Source: Prostheceraeus crozeri
Lineage: Eukaryota > Platyhelminthes > Polycladida > Euryleptidae
Assembly (NCBI GenBank): GCA_907163375.1
Contig: CAJQUW010011280.1
Coordinates: 558,001-622,000, forward strand
DNA: 64,000 bases
Direction of reading: 5' to 3'
Positions 44,366-58,570 of the stretch are shown here, one piece after another. The position numbers were made by a program, and so were the translations under genes. Each line of letters begins with the position of its first letter. The stretch's first letter is position 1. The notes below the pieces were generated by a model. The model was not told where the DNA came from and did not search any database. It saw only the letters and a list, made by a program, of their open reading frames with translations.

Positions 44366-46540
44366 ATTATTAAGGTGTATTTATACATGCTGTTTGACAA
44401 AAAATGAAAATTTAGTGTCAAATTTGATGCCTCACTAAGTTATTTTCAAATTCAATTACAAATTAAGTATTATTTCCTCAAAGTACATTATTGCACCTAT
44501 ATCTATAACTTCTATTGTCATATTTATTGAAAGTATGCAAATTTAATTAAGAGTTCGATGAGAACTCTTTACTCAGAGATTCTCATGACTCATTCTTCTG
44601 ATTATTACATACAGAGTCATTTTAAAATCAAAGTATATTGAGTAATAAATTTTCAAAGTAGTCAAATGATGAAGCATTATTTCTGCACAAAGAATGTGCC
44701 TTTCATACAAAATTTGATTTATAATGTTTAGGCATCATCAAATATATTCCACGTATTTCTTTGTACACGTCAATTTTAGGCCTTCCACTCGTCAGCATTA
44801 ATTTTTCAATCACTTAGTGAAGAAATTGAAGATAAATATATCGTCAAGAATACGGACTTCCTAATATTTTCCTCAGACAGCTAGAAATAAATTCATAACC
44901 GATAATCTTCAATTTTGAAAATGCTTTGACTTGCACGTAAACTCGATGAATTGTTGCACGCATTGGCAATCATTTAAATGGAAAATAATCACTCAAATGT
45001 AATTATAATTTTTTAATAGCATTTAAGATATTTTACAGCTAAAATATCGTGCATATAACTAGCATTATACAATTTATATATCAATTCAAGCAAAGACAGT
45101 AAGTCCAAGCTATTTTAGTATACCGTGTTGATTCCGCGGACAACAGGTTTTTACGTGGTGATTTCATCTGCACATGACAAAAAAATTTTGGTACATTGTG
45201 CTTTCATAAGATAATATTTTTCTCATAAAGATCGATTTTATCACAAGGAATTCCAAGTGTTCTGACAATTGTGATTATAGATAATGTTGATTATGTTTAA
45301 GTTATATAACCAGTTCAGTTATTGATAAGCTCTATATAATTATTCTCATTGCATCAATCAACTTCAGGTTATGGAAACAGCACATGCTACTACTCAAATA
45401 ATATTGCGACACATCATTCCAGTAATACATGCACAACAAAACAGATAGATAGTTCATCTATATTCATCAAGATCATTTCAGTTCACAATTTAGGTTTGCT
45501 TATATAAATGAAAAGGAGACATCAAATAAACATTAAGAAACATTTCGATTGATATATTAAATAAAAGGCAATGTATAAACAGTAAAAAGTATTATGATTT
45601 AAAATACCTAGATAATTATCTCAATGTTATCAGTGCCACTTTCATCACACAAATGTCTATAGAATGCGTGATGCATGTGATATTACGCAATAGCCGATTT
45701 ATCAATTGTCTAGCGAGTACATGAATGCTTCAGCATGCATAATCAGCAGCATATCTATGGCAATGATTATTTTCTTATTCAGTATTCAGCATGACTAGAA
45801 GTGGGCAATATGAAATTTGCGCGATTTGTTAGTAATATGAATTGACCAGCCGCGATGTTGGCTTGTCAATTATTTCAAATTTCCATGAATTTTGTAAACA
45901 TTTTCAGTTAATTAATTAGAAAATTTAGCTAGAATGTAGCATGAATTTGATGATGAAGATGTAGCTTTAAAGCGTAGCAATAGCCTGTTTGATAGAGAAA
46001 ATTTAGATAGGTCAGTTGACTTTATAGAGAATTTTTCATTTTATGATCAATCTATTCACCCGAAAATACCTTAGGAGAGAATTTTTCAGTCTGAAGAGAA
46101 AAATTGCTTCTCCTTCACTATCATATTTAATTTCATTGTTGTCAATTGCACAGTGGCAAAATTTTTATTGATTCATTTTGAAATTTGTTTTGCGTCGTAT
46201 CAATGCTATAAACAATTTATCAGATAACAAATTAAATTCATTTTTGATATGGCATTCAAATGATTTTATTTGTAAAGTCGTAGCTAGTAAAGCTGAAGAA
46301 ATTCAGGATGAGATGAATAATGGAATCAGCATTTGCATATTGAATTATATGATCATATCTTGTATATTGAATTCTTCTATCATATCACTCAAGAATTTTG
46401 GATTTTTTCTCCAGTTACATTTGCCTTTTTGTAATTCTGCTTGATTATATGGAAAAGCCCCTGACTGGGCATTTTTAGAGTTATAGTTGGAAAGAGTCAG
46501 GAGTATTTTATGATATTGCTGCTATTATTATTGAAAATGT
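44366..46540. other. Very AT-rich, featureless
   Basis: No gene, repeat pair or tail was recognised. The 88-codon plus frame at 46178-46444 has no motif. Confidence 0.4.
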
Positions 46541-46584
46541 GTACAAAATTTGTCGACTGCTATCCGGCATTCATCTTCAGGTAC
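46541..46584 (-). ncRNA. Decayed hammerhead motif of the Penelope type
   Basis: Minus strand: stem I GTAC, core CTGAAGA, an extra T, stem II GAATGC with loop CGGATA and GCAGTC (one mismatch), then GACA in place of GAAA, a short AA-AT-TT stem III, cleavage triplet TTT, and stem I return GTAC. Layout, extra T and the ten bases between stem II and stem I match the motif at 15796-15840. The A-to-C change at the conserved GAAA should abolish cleavage. The tail just beyond, cattttcaataataata, also echoes tttctttcaatatatata after the first motif. Confidence 0.6.
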
Positions 46585-46595
46585 AAAAGAATAAA

Positions 46596-46844
46596 TCATT
46601 TATTTATATCATGTAATGGGTCCTGACGAAGTGTTATAAGTTCAGAAGAATACACCGAAATCGGCAACACCGACGACTTCTCCTCATTTTTCATTTCTTT
46701 TATATATATTTTTTGTAGTTTCAAATTATTTTGCGATAATCCGGAAATTTTCATGAGATGAAAAATGTATAGTCGCAATTCAACAATAATAGGGCTACAC
46801 CTTGATTTTTCAACATCATCAAATATCGTAGCCACATTTTCCAT
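46596..46844 (-). CDS. Uncertain ORF of 82 codons beside the decayed hammerhead
   Basis: The minus frame ends KNEEKSSVLPISVYSSELIT and DPLHDINK only 12 nt before the hammerhead motif on the same strand. That position would suit the end of an element ORF, but I see no GIY-YIG or reverse transcriptase residue in it. It may be chance. Confidence 0.15.
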   Translation of the reverse strand: MENVATIFDDVEKSRCSPIIVELRLYIFHLMKISGLSQNNLKLQKIYIKEMKNEEKSSVLPISVYSSELITLRQDPLHDINK

Positions 46845-49009
46845 TATTCCTAATCATATAATCTTTGAATAGTTGTCAATATGTCAATGCCAATGTTATC
46901 CCATCATGCATACACGCATTATTAAAATTCATCGGTTAGGGGCGAATGGTAAAATAAGATAGACACTTTATAAAACACATTTTATTAATTTTTTTTTGAC
47001 GATTTCAACATAATTACTGAGATTGAAAAAATAATGTCATGATCACTTTTATTTTTTAATTGTGTACTGTGCATCATACAGAAGCATATTTGTCTTTCCA
47101 TGATTGAAAATAAATCAATATTTCAAAATGTTGACAACAATTTAAGAATATTAAGGACATCTGAAATTTCCACTTGAGAAGCAGTGAGGAATAACATAAG
47201 TATAAATGTTATTGCTAAGCATCGCAGAGCATTTTACTGTGTAACACACAAATTACGGAAAATATCATTTTGCCTTTTGAAAATAGATGTCATCTCAGCA
47301 TGGCTGCATGTCACAATAAAATATTGATGGCAGATCATTATCTAGACATGAATCACAAAAACTAATGTCATAATCTTTTTTTGATAACTTTAAATAAATA
47401 AGATTTATCTACACGATGAAGTAATTTGGTCTCTTTATTGCAATATACACGTACAGTCAGTCTCTAGAAAAAAAAAGAAAATTTCGTAAACAGAATTAAA
47501 GCAACTGAAGAACAAATTCATTTTTTACATGACTGTCGTCGTTGTGATGCACTTCCACTCTCGATGCAATACAAGCGAGATCAAAATGAGGCTGTGATTC
47601 TGCAAAATCAAATGGCAGAAGAATTCTGATAGTCCTGATACAAGACGCTTATCATAGATTAAAAATGTTCTGTCAATTACTTATGAAATGTAATTGACTA
47701 ACAGTTACAAATTACTTACTCAAAGATGTAATTGATTTCAATTATTACATCTCTATCATTGTAATTGATTACAATAACAAATTACTCCGTTTTTCTTCAA
47801 TTACATTCTAATTACTTTTCAATTACTCAAAAGATAGATACCGGTTCTTAATTTAGATTTTGAAAGTAAGCTTCGTTTTAAATTGCTTTAAAAAAGTTAT
47901 CGGTAGTTCTACACCCTGGTACACACATAAAAATAATATCACAATGTCGCACATACATTGTATGTTATGGTATATATATTGTATATTATGAGCACTTATT
48001 GCAACGCATTATCGACGAGGATAATATAGTATTTAAGTATACATGTTTAATGGATATTTAACAGTGCTGACTGCAAAGTAATTGCAATTAATTCTCAATT
48101 ACATGGCTAAAATAGTAATTGATTACTATTATAGATTACTCATCAGAAAATGTGCCAACCTATAGAAATATTGTATATAGCATCACATTAAATAAACAAT
48201 AATAGCGGCGATGCTTACAGAAACGTTTTATGAAATAAAAGTATAGATTGATAAAAGGCCTGCTCGTAGTGCAAAAATGTAATGAACAGATATATATCGA
48301 CAATAATCCAACTGCCATTATGTTGATGCCCTTGTAGTTCTTAGGCTAGAGAGCATTAAGTGCAGCTTTCTGAACTCTTGAGAGAAAATGGCAAAAAAAT
48401 GATGCATAGGATGTTTGTGATTTTTTTTGTGCTAATTACTCGTGGATACACCAGTAATAAACATAAAAATTAGATGGTGTATATTCATCATTTTTTCTGT
48501 AGTTTATGTATAGACTGCTATCAGTTGCTGTATACTTGCACACACGCTACCCATAAATATTCAAAATATTTCATCTATATTTTTGTGCTGAACAAGTGAC
48601 ACAAAGTGTGTAATCCATGTTCAATGTCATTTACATGCAAACACTAATTTTTTATGATCATTGCACACTTACTGGCATATTATGACATAGATATTTTGAC
48701 ACTGGGAATTTCATGATCTTCTGTTTTAGAAATATGTCTAATTTTCTCCTCAATTTTGAAGCATATTTCATTGTGTCATTGAAGTATGACGATATGAAGA
48801 ATTAGGGAATGAAGTATCTTGGTGCTAGATGTTGTCAAAAGTCAGCCAGAATTTTTGTAGTGTAATTAAGTTTATAACTTTTCTGCTTTTCTGCAATTTC
48901 TTGGAGACTGGGAACACAATGCAGATCCGGAAAGACTTCTTCATTATTTAAAACAAGAGTTACTACATAGTTCCATTTCTTTATTTCCTTTTTTGTCAAT
49001 GCTCTCTTT
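46845..49009. other. AT-rich DNA with an ATTAC-rich repeat block
   Basis: From about 47675 to 47830, and again at 48080-48145, words such as tgtaattgattacaat and caattac recur on both strands. They look like the subterminal regions of a decayed roughly 0.5-kb DNA element, though ends could not be fixed. No coding sequence is seen. Confidence 0.35.
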
Positions 49010-49339
49010 CGTCTAATGCTGTGAATCGCTTTTCCCTAAAAATTCCAAAAATTTTATTTTCGGTTAGGTTCTGCTATGTTTCCTCAGGCTTGGAGAGACC
49101 TTCCATGTCGTATATTCGATATGGTTGGCCTGGCCCTGCCATGTGGTATAGGTTGGAGGTTAGGGGCCGAAACCTTGCTTCATGCAGCCACATGGCTCCT
49201 CCCTGATGACTCCATAATACATAGCAAACTTAAATTTGGTTTTTTAGGTTTCTTATTTTCACCTTTTGTTATTTTTAAGTTAGCTTCTCGTCAGGTCCAT
49301 GACGAACTCTTATTACAGTTCTTATTTGATAAAAATTAA
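49010..49339 (+). CDS. Coding-like island, possible terminal exon
   Basis: A GC-richer block stands in AT-rich DNA. From 49076 a frame of 87 codons begins MFPQAWRDLPCRIFDMVG, has two hydrophobic stretches (GLALPCGIGW and FGFLGFLFSPFVIF) and ends LLLQFLFDKN. It could start at an acceptor ttttattttcggttag at 49068 and be a last exon. A second frame (49021-49206) is also open over the same bases. The family is not recognised. Confidence 0.3.
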
Positions 49340-52300
49340 ATCGTTTATAAGTATTAATTTATTTCCCTTACCGTCTTAAGTTGAGTTGACTAGCCTTTAT
49401 ACGTATTTCAGTCCCTACTCTATACTGGAGTAGGTTACTATATGTTGTTAGTATTATTTATATTCATTCGTTCATGACTTTTAATTACCTAATTATTTAC
49501 AGGATTCTCCACTAGGGTAGTTGTTTAACTTTGGTATCTTCCGTTTCCTAGATCCTTCGAATTTTTTTGACCGTGTCGTTTCTTGATTCGATTTTGTTAG
49601 TTACCTCAAATAGCTTATGAAGATGTTGAAACATAATCAACTTTCTCAAGCGCAAATAATTGAGATTTTTTGTAAAGAACAACAGCAAAAATATATTATT
49701 ACAGGTGTTTGTAATCAACAGCATCTTTAACAACATTTTAAAACAATCGTCTAAAATTCTCTTCATGGAAAATCTTTCCATTGTGTTGCTAGTGAATTGT
49801 GTTCTGTATATTCACATTTAATCTCCTTGACGATGAATTTAGATTTGAAATGAATAATATGTAAAGATAATCAAACGAATAAAACATGGTTCCTATCTTT
49901 GATGAATACTTGATGAATATCTTTTCGAAATCTAAGACATGATGATAACAATATCTCCGAAAAGCTCTTGATCACTGAATTCTTGTAATACACTTGCCTG
50001 AATATGGAAATTCAAGCACAAAAAGTTGAAACGTTGTATGCTTTTTTAGTTCATCTTTATGTGCATTTTAGTCAGCAGGCTAATTATTTTTATTATTCTG
50101 CGTCTGTGTTTGAAGCTTAACTTCATACCTACATGGTGAATTCATGATAAACGGCCCAAAGATCGACACAATAGCACATTTATGACGAGTATTTTCCGAC
50201 AAATGCCATCGCGAGGAAAAATAATAGTATTTGTAATATTAGGTTTTACCAATCAAATATTGAATTAAGTTTTCAAATGTGAATAATGTCAATGATATGT
50301 GACAAAGACGTTTTTCAATGTGACAATTTCAATCAGATGTGATTAATACTAATCAAATCAAAAAAATTAAATGTTCAAATGTGGCAATTGTTCTTTTGAT
50401 TCTCAGCTCTTCTGCGAGAATAAATATTTACTTCGAACATAAGCGACGCACAGTTACTCATTGTCGTCCTGAATATAAGGAAATTCTATTGGAAAACTCA
50501 GCAAAATACTTACAGTAGCGAGACGTAGTTCCCATTTGATTGAAATATGCCGCATATGCTTAATACTCATCAAGCAGAAGTATTTCTAGTCGGTGAAAAA
50601 AATCACGCAATTTGCACTTTAAGTATTTGATCGTAAAATCTACATTGGATTGCAACATTCAGATTTGCAAAAATCAACTCTATATTTGACCAGTGAAATC
50701 TAAAATGCATCCTTTGTTGTTGTTTTTAAATGACCGCTTGTTGTATTAAATGACTAACGTAAAAAGGTCAATTTCAAAATTACTTTAGCAAAATAAAACA
50801 TAATCTTGATGAAATGATAGAAATGTTTCATCGCAGTAATAAGATGCCAAACAGAAATAAATATGTAAATGAAGGTCTTAGATATGATTAGTCAGACATA
50901 TTGTTCATTCTATTTCATTAACCCTTCTTTAGCCCTTTCAGTGTATATAGATTCAGCTTTCCTTTGATTACATATCCACTATATATTTTCTTCTGCCAAA
51001 AACCTCTGGTTTATAAATTCACGTGACCAAAAATGCTTGCATACATTGGTAAAGCCTTTACTCGTACAGAAGCCAACCACATATAATAGTGTCACAACAT
51101 AAACTGCCTATTGGTTGGACAAGAAGTTTGATCGTTCTGATTCATAGTGTCATTCGGTTTGATGTAATCAATCAAATATAAATGCAAAAAACACTTAATT
51201 TTCAGTTTTCATTAAAAACTGACCAAAAATGTTTCTATCTCTCTTTAAAGCATTTTTAAAATATTTCATGCCGTTTTGCATCTTTGTGATTCATCGACTT
51301 GAAATGTCGATTACTACTCGATTTGAATCTATTGCTGATATCAATATAAAGTGCATTAATTTAGTAAAAATCGCACCTTCATTTTGAGACACTTTTGTAG
51401 CTCATAAATTAAGTTAAAACATGGTGAATTCGAGATTTTTAATTAATGCCATAAAGTTCTTCATTTTGAAGGACATCAGTGTAAGGTATGTATGTGTGTG
51501 ATGCACAGGACTAGGGTCTGTCGAGTGATGCCACTTTTAGCGTTATCATTGCTTGTGCACGTATTTTCTAAGTGAGCACGATGGATCACACGATATAAAA
51601 GCTCTGTTGAACTCTATCACATTGGTGGCTGTTATTTTCGCTTCCGTCTTCATTATTTTCTTCTCATTCCATTATCTCATTCCATGTGAAGTTCATTACA
51701 GCTGTCCGTTTTCAGTTTGTTTCTCTTTCTATGTGTATAGTTTCCGAAGTCCATCGTCAATCGGAATTCTCACAATCGCATAATATGCGCATATTCATGC
51801 GCATATTCCTGTTCAACTTTTCGAGACTCATTGACCAGTTACTGCCGTGCCTGTCCAGTTAAATTGGTCTCAAAATGGCAATGATGAGGCTGACCCCCAC
51901 GAACGTTCTCAGAAGCATCTGCAGCCTATATCTTTATGTAAGTTTTAGTCGGAAAATCAATAGCCTCTGCCGGTTTGAATAGGCTATTTAGACTCAACTC
52001 CGCCAGCTGTCAGAGACTGCTGATTTTCCGGCTGAAATTTTAACAGAAATGCAGGTTTTAAACATTGTCGGAAAAGTTTTAGATATTTCAAATTCTATTT
52101 TGTGGCTTTCCATGGGACAGTTTTATCATAACCAAGTTCCAAACTCATTTTATCCACTAATAGTACCTATGAATCAGATTTGATGCATTTTTTGCAAAGT
52201 CAAATAAATGTACTTATAATTCGGAATGTTAAAGTGCACTATTTTTTAATTTCGAAAAAAGCAGAATTGTAAATCCCAAATAATTCATCACATATAAATC

Positions 52301-55300
52301 TGAAATAAAAAATTTAAATGGGTCTTGCCTAAGAAATAAAAAAATATCCCTTATTTTCCGGTCAAAATGAACATCGGTAGCTTGCTAAAGTATTTTTTTA
52401 TTAAGGATCTCTCGATGACATAGAGAAATAAAAATGACATAACATTAATGATCGGACCTCATCGGAGTATCACATTCAAGACTCAGTGAAGTCAGGCAGA
52501 AATCTTTCAAGCAGAAATAAATCAAGCTGAGTCACTAGCAGTAATCGTCGGCAATCTGTGTTGAGCGCATTCGGCAGTTCGCATCCATGTAGTTGGAAAA
52601 CATTGTCATTTTTGAAAATTGGCTAATATACCCTAACTAGTGATCTGTATGCAGATCAAATCATATATGATTTTGTGTGACGTGGCATGTAGAGTCCTAA
52701 AGAAGACGGCTGCCCATTTTTTTAGTGCAGGCCGGACCGAACTGAGCCCAGCAAGACCTTGCGGATAACATGTGTTAAATTATATAATGTATTCCATTAC
52801 ATGTTCATTTATTGTATCAATGATGTTGACGATTCAGCTATCTCTAATATTTTTTCATCGTTGGGGATTCACTTGCAAATCAGCATCTCCTCCACAGATT
52901 TAACAAAAAACAAAAAATTGTATCTGACATCAGGCTCATTTTGTAAAAATTAATTTTAGAACCGATTACATGTCATTTGCGTCTGTAGCTTGCTTACGCA
53001 AAGAATGTATCTGAACGCAAATATGGGTCTTTATGAGAATGAATGATTGTCAAATCTATTAGATTTCACACCATTATCAAAGTTGGTTAGGAAATATTTG
53101 CAGGTAGAAATGCTTTGAAACAGCTCCTCCCTACTTTGCGCGAAGTGCGTATCCAAAATTAGAGGTTATTTATTACTCTGTAAAAGGATAAATTTCCAAA
53201 TAAAAATTTTAAATATTCATGATTCGCTCTAGACTAACATATGATGAATTAATGTGCCTTTTCTCTACATATGTCAAAGAAACAATAAATACAGCAATTC
53301 AAATCTTTTGTTGATACTAGTGCATAATTTGTTAGCACTATCTGAATTGATGTTGAAGAAGTGGAGAAATGCTAATGTTTATCATTAAGCTGAATTAGGA
53401 TGATGACAACCTAAATAGTTTCAGATTATACCTCTCAAATACAGTAAATCTGACCCGGTCGCGGATGGCCATGAGAGACTAGACCACTTCCAACTCTGGT
53501 TAAGTTCCCTGCTGCGGTCACCATTCCCTAATCGAAAATACATTCTCGCAAATGCAACATTTGAATTGCTATCAATTACAGGTTGATTCTCACATGTACA
53601 ACGCAAATGCAATGTCATTTCACACAAATGTATCGCTGTGAAGTAGTTAATAATATCATGAAACTTTAAACATGTTCTATGAAAAGTTAATTCCACTGCA
53701 CTACTATCTAAGTCTGTAGAAATGTACTAAGCTTGAAGTTTGCAATATTTATTATTCAAATTAAAATAACACTTCTCTTTTAGGGCTCTTCTCAACGCGA
53801 ATTGAAACTTACATTTATAACAGACTGTATGTGGTCATCACTCAGATTCTGTCGGTGCACCATCATGATGAAATCTGTTCTCATTTTCTCTTATTATTGT
53901 CCTTGAAATTTCTTCGACAAAAATTAGCAACGATGTAAATGAAGTTCTAAACAACTGGAAATATTAATTAATTAACATGTGATTACTGCAGAAACCAAAA
54001 TTGATCTCATAGTCGTAGGCAGTGTGATATTCTTCTACAGGATGAGAGATTATTTTCCATAAGAACGATCCATAGTAGAGTTATAAATACTTTTATGATT
54101 AATTTTCAAGCGCCGACTTTGCCTGAAGCAAAGTTCCTTAAACAATGAAGCTCATTGAATCACAGTTCGCAGACCCCTTGACTGATACAGACTGTACAAA
54201 CTTCGGTCTACTGATTGCCTATTTTCATCACAGTAACCGCCCTTAGTTTCTATGATTGTTTTAGAAAGGGAAACATAAGAAGAGGAAAATCCTCATTATT
54301 TAACCCTATTAACATTAAGATGTGCAGTTTCTTATCTCTTCGTCTTTATGTGGAGGAAAGCAAAGGGTGTATTAAACTAAGGAAGGAACTGTAACAGTCT
54401 TAAGGAGTAAATCCGAGCCTTAGGCAAAGATTTTCGAATAGAATAACGCATGTCATCAACGCATAGGAGTTACCATGCTGTCTGATCCTTTCGCTGAAAA
54501 TGTTATCTTCCTGCCCAAGGCAAGATGCAAGTGTTTCCTAGGAAGAGCAAGAGGCTCTCTGCGCACAAATGGTTTGGGAGGAGGAAATAGTACATAAATG
54601 CCATCGAAGTGTTTTACTCTGTCTTGAAAATTTTCGTTACAGATCCAAATATTGATTAATTTGGTTTCTATAATGAGTTTTGGCAGTAAAGAGCAATTCT
54701 TAATTTACTTCAAATCATTTGCTGATGCGGAGAATGTTAATTGACTTGGAAATCAATGTCATTATAGCTTTGAACATGTAGATTACATATTCCATTTCAT
54801 AATATTTCATAATGATCGATACTCAGATATGCAGAATGCTTCTATTTCGGTGACTGGTTCAACATGCATAATATCAGTTCTCAATAGATTTAGATCACAA
54901 TTATTAATAATTACACTGTGCATAAATTGAATTTGACGGATTTTTCCACAGATAAAATACAGTGTTTAACAAACATGTTTAAATGTATGTGGATAAATGC
55001 ATTATGTATATATATATAACCCGAATTTTTTAATTTAGTACATACAGGATACCGGTACTTGGATGCATTTATGATATTTTGACTCATTCACAATGTTAAT
55101 CTGTGGAGGCGGCTTTGATGAACTGTCAGTACAGAAAAATAAGTTTCGACATCAATAGAAAATATTGGTAAAAATCATTGGATCTCATAATGTGTCACAA
55201 TAAATTCATACCCAAATAAAATAATTAAAATTTACGAGAAAAAAGTGCATTTGAGGATTCACAACCGAATATGTTGTAAAAGAAATCATCTGTAGGGCTT

Positions 55301-57086
55301 TATGAAAGTGATTGTATATTACATGGTAGGCTAAATGCATAAAGAAGAATAACATTGCATAACTTTTGCATATTTGTATACTATGTGACAGATATGAAAT
55401 GAATAACCTATTTTTTTTTAATTCGTCTTCTATTAAATTTTGAATTGAATTTTTCGGATGTAGCAAAATGTCTTTTTGTACATGCGCATTTAGCGAAATA
55501 TTACTGAGCACGAAAATTGATGAATAGACATAATGTGCATGTCTGAGTACATCACTGCTAATTTTGAAAATTCCTTCAGGACTTTTTTCTAATGAAATGT
55601 GCAGATACTTTTATCAATGGCGCTTTAATCATAGGATGCATTTGAAGATATGAATTAATTTTACATTACCGCAGGTGCATGTCAAGAATGACATTTCGAA
55701 TATGTCGGTTATCATCATATACAGGCCGTGTCAACATTTACTGTTATTAGTGAGATTCTATGTAAATTTTGAATCATAATTGCCTCATTAAAAATAAATC
55801 GATTCAATTATTCTCTACAGGCAATTCTCATTAGATGACACGTTTTCACATTATCAAAGTCGTAAAGAATTCATCCGAGAGCATTTTCATGAAGACCTTG
55901 AACAAAAAACAAACGTGCATAGATGAAGTACTGCGACTTTAATAATGCGCTAAAGGATATTTGATAAAAGAAATACCCCAAGTGTTAGAGCCTATTACAT
56001 TGAAAAATACATTTCAATCAGCAACATGAAGTTAGCGAATGAATACGAACTCTACTTTATCAAAGCAAGTTGTGTTTTACAATCAAAATGCGAGAATGCA
56101 TAGATAGTTCACTTTTCATTAAAAATTGAAGGAATGATATTGAAAATGTAAGTCCTGCGTATGCTTTCTATACATTTTTGCGAAGCATGAGCATTATCGG
56201 CATAAATTCGACGAATGAACGTTGTTACGAATTTGACAGATGAATACAAATTTTATAAAGATTTCATGAATTAATTTTATTTATTATGATCATATCCATT
56301 TCGAAAATGACTAAAAATTTTGCGCTACAATGTTGGCGCAGTTAACAGCATTATCTTCCTTCAGTTCAAATTGTGCATAGGTGTGCTGTGCGGTACAGGA
56401 TTGATGCCCTAATCGATTATTTGATTATGAAATCTATATGACCGCACAAACATTGATCGCGCGATTAATCGTAAGATTATATAACGAATTAGCCATGCAA
56501 TGTGATTATGTGAGACAAAAAAGGACCTCTACTAAATATTTTAAGAATAAACGATGCTTCATTTAAGGGAGTCTTTGTGTTGAACATTTTCAATTTCAAA
56601 TTGAATTTTAAACTTCACTTTTCATCTTGATGTGCACTGAGTCTCCAAATAATTCGTTTTTATGATAACCTAATTTCAACATTTATTTTTAGATCGAGCA
56701 ATTGCAGTAATAAAACAAATTTTTAATCGTCGACCAAAATTAACTACGCTTAATTAATCCTCCTGTAATTAAAATATCATTATCTCCTGTAATGAAAACT
56801 TATCATTCAAAATATTAGACGCTGCGCTTCAACAAATATAAATAGAGTAGGGCTGCGTGTATGAAATAAATACCTGAACAAACTCTTTAAACCTAACTGA
56901 AAAATATGTTCGTTTTGCAAATTTAATGAAATACATTTAAGAAAATCTGAATACAACTTGCACAATCAATTCACCAGCGCAGTGCCCTGGTTGAGTGTTC
57001 CCTCTGCGTCCACGAAACCAAAGTCGGGGCAAACCTGTGACTTTTCAAATACATACGCACACTCATTTCATTTCTCAGTGGATTAA
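49340..57086. other. Long AT-rich gene desert
   Basis: I find no gene, element end or RNA. Open frames are 60-101 codons and chance-like (for example 51553-51783 plus and 53421-53696 minus). A small palindrome, atatgcgcatattcatgcgcatat, occurs near 51784. Confidence 0.4.
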
Positions 57087-57329
57087 TCAGTGGATAAATG
57101 TGACTCGGCCACATGGAAGAGAGACGTTACACCTACTCGTATGCTTCCAAGTATACCAGATTGTTATCCTGCAATGTATTTTTGCAATTCAGAATATATT
57201 CTCAATATCCCTTCACCTGATAACTTTGCCAATTCATCGCAATGCACAGAGGACAAAATGAGCGGGGACGATCTCTTTAAAAAAATTAAAGGGCTTTGCT
57301 TTAACGCAGCCTCATGTGCATTGAGATAA
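57087..57329 (+). CDS. Candidate cysteine-rich exon
   Basis: The frame starts VDKCDSATWKRDVTPTRMLP and contains DCYPAMYFCN, ANSSQCTEDK and GLCFNAASCALR before TAA. Six cysteines and an N-x-S site suggest a secreted or extracellular domain. An acceptor-like tttctcagtggattaatcag sits at its head. The next frame (57314-57541) is also somewhat protein-like. The family is not recognised; chance is possible. Confidence 0.25.
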   Translation, partial: SVDKCDSATWKRDVTPTRMLPSIPDCYPAMYFCNSEYILNIPSPDNFANSSQCTEDKMSGDDLFKKIKGLCFNAASCALR

Positions 57330-58570
57330 ACTTGCACACTTTAAAACGATTAAAGGAGGACATTGATATTTGCTCAGATATCTCGGTCAATTATCTTTTG
57401 TCAAATGCCCATGGGCTATGCCCTCCGGCATTTAACGATATAATTGACCTCGTTAATCCAGTAAATATCAATGCATCCTCCTTTAGTTATTATGCAAACA
57501 AGGAAAAGTTATTTTTTTCATCCCGATGTATTGTTCATTGATCATGTTATTGTAGTCATAATTAATTCGCAAGCGAAATATAGGGAAAGTGGAATATTGG
57601 AAAATGGGAATTTAGAATTACGATGTCTTTGACATTGGAAGGTATAAGTCATTATTAATCATAAATGTATATTTTAACAAAGTGGTTTCAATGAGCCAAT
57701 TGCATTAACTCAATAATCGACTCATTGATCAATAAAGCTTCATAATCGCTCACAGCATCAGTTGTGACTCGTCTCTGACATTAAATTCCAATGTTAGTGC
57801 TGTGTAGGCAACGCTTTCAGTTGATATAGAAACACGATGCCTGCCATAGATAATGCAATCCTTCTGTAAAGACATAATGCATAATGTGTAATATATGTAA
57901 ATTTTTGATCACTACAAAGTACACACAGTATTCCCAATCAAATTTCATCGTCCTACACACTTTTGGTAATCATGTCCGACGTAATTTGATTAATTCATCC
58001 TTGAAATTAATTAGATTTTTTTTTGAAAGTCACAAGATAATTTGAATTACTCTTACTAAGTGGGCTGCATATGGTGGGCCAAGTGTGAAGTGCTCTTGTA
58101 AAGTGCTACCGGTAAAAATACTTTGAATTACTGAATCAGTGCTGTCGAGAATAAATGAAAAACGACAAGTGGCATTCCGAGGAAATATCAACTATGTCTG
58201 TGAAGCTGTTTGCACTCACAACGTTTCATGGCTCACTTTTTACATTAGAATCGATCGAAAAGCACTTCAGTCACCCAGTGTGAATAAAAAGAAGTCCAAT
58301 AAGGCATTTTTGACTTCGCCGCATCACTTTCGGATCACACGCAATAGTAAAATGGCTCTTTCATTATTATATTGCAGGTCAGTGAGTAAAATATTGTGTA
58401 CTTAATATGACAAAAATGCAATTATATCTTCTATTATGCATCTTATCCAGTCAAACTATTCAGACTACATAATTTTGGGGATTTTTTTCGCTTGATAATA
58501 ATAAAGACTTTATACATGAAGTCTACAAGATAAGAGTTCAAAACTGCACAAAAGGAAACCCTTCTGTTGT
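57330..58570. other. Non-coding stretch ending in a LINE-like tail
   Basis: At 58494-58520 gataataataaagactttat resembles the reversed microsatellite-tailed 3' end of a LINE or SINE. The rest shows nothing. Confidence 0.3.

Noticed and set aside
44166-44438. 90-codon plus-strand frame
   Set aside because: It runs antisense through a tRNA-derived SINE head.
46615-46675. Plus-strand tcctgacgaag...caccgaaatcgg resembling a Penelope hammerhead
   Set aside because: A core and partial stem II exist, but A15.1 has no U partner and stem I is only three pairs; the minus-strand motif beside it is far better.
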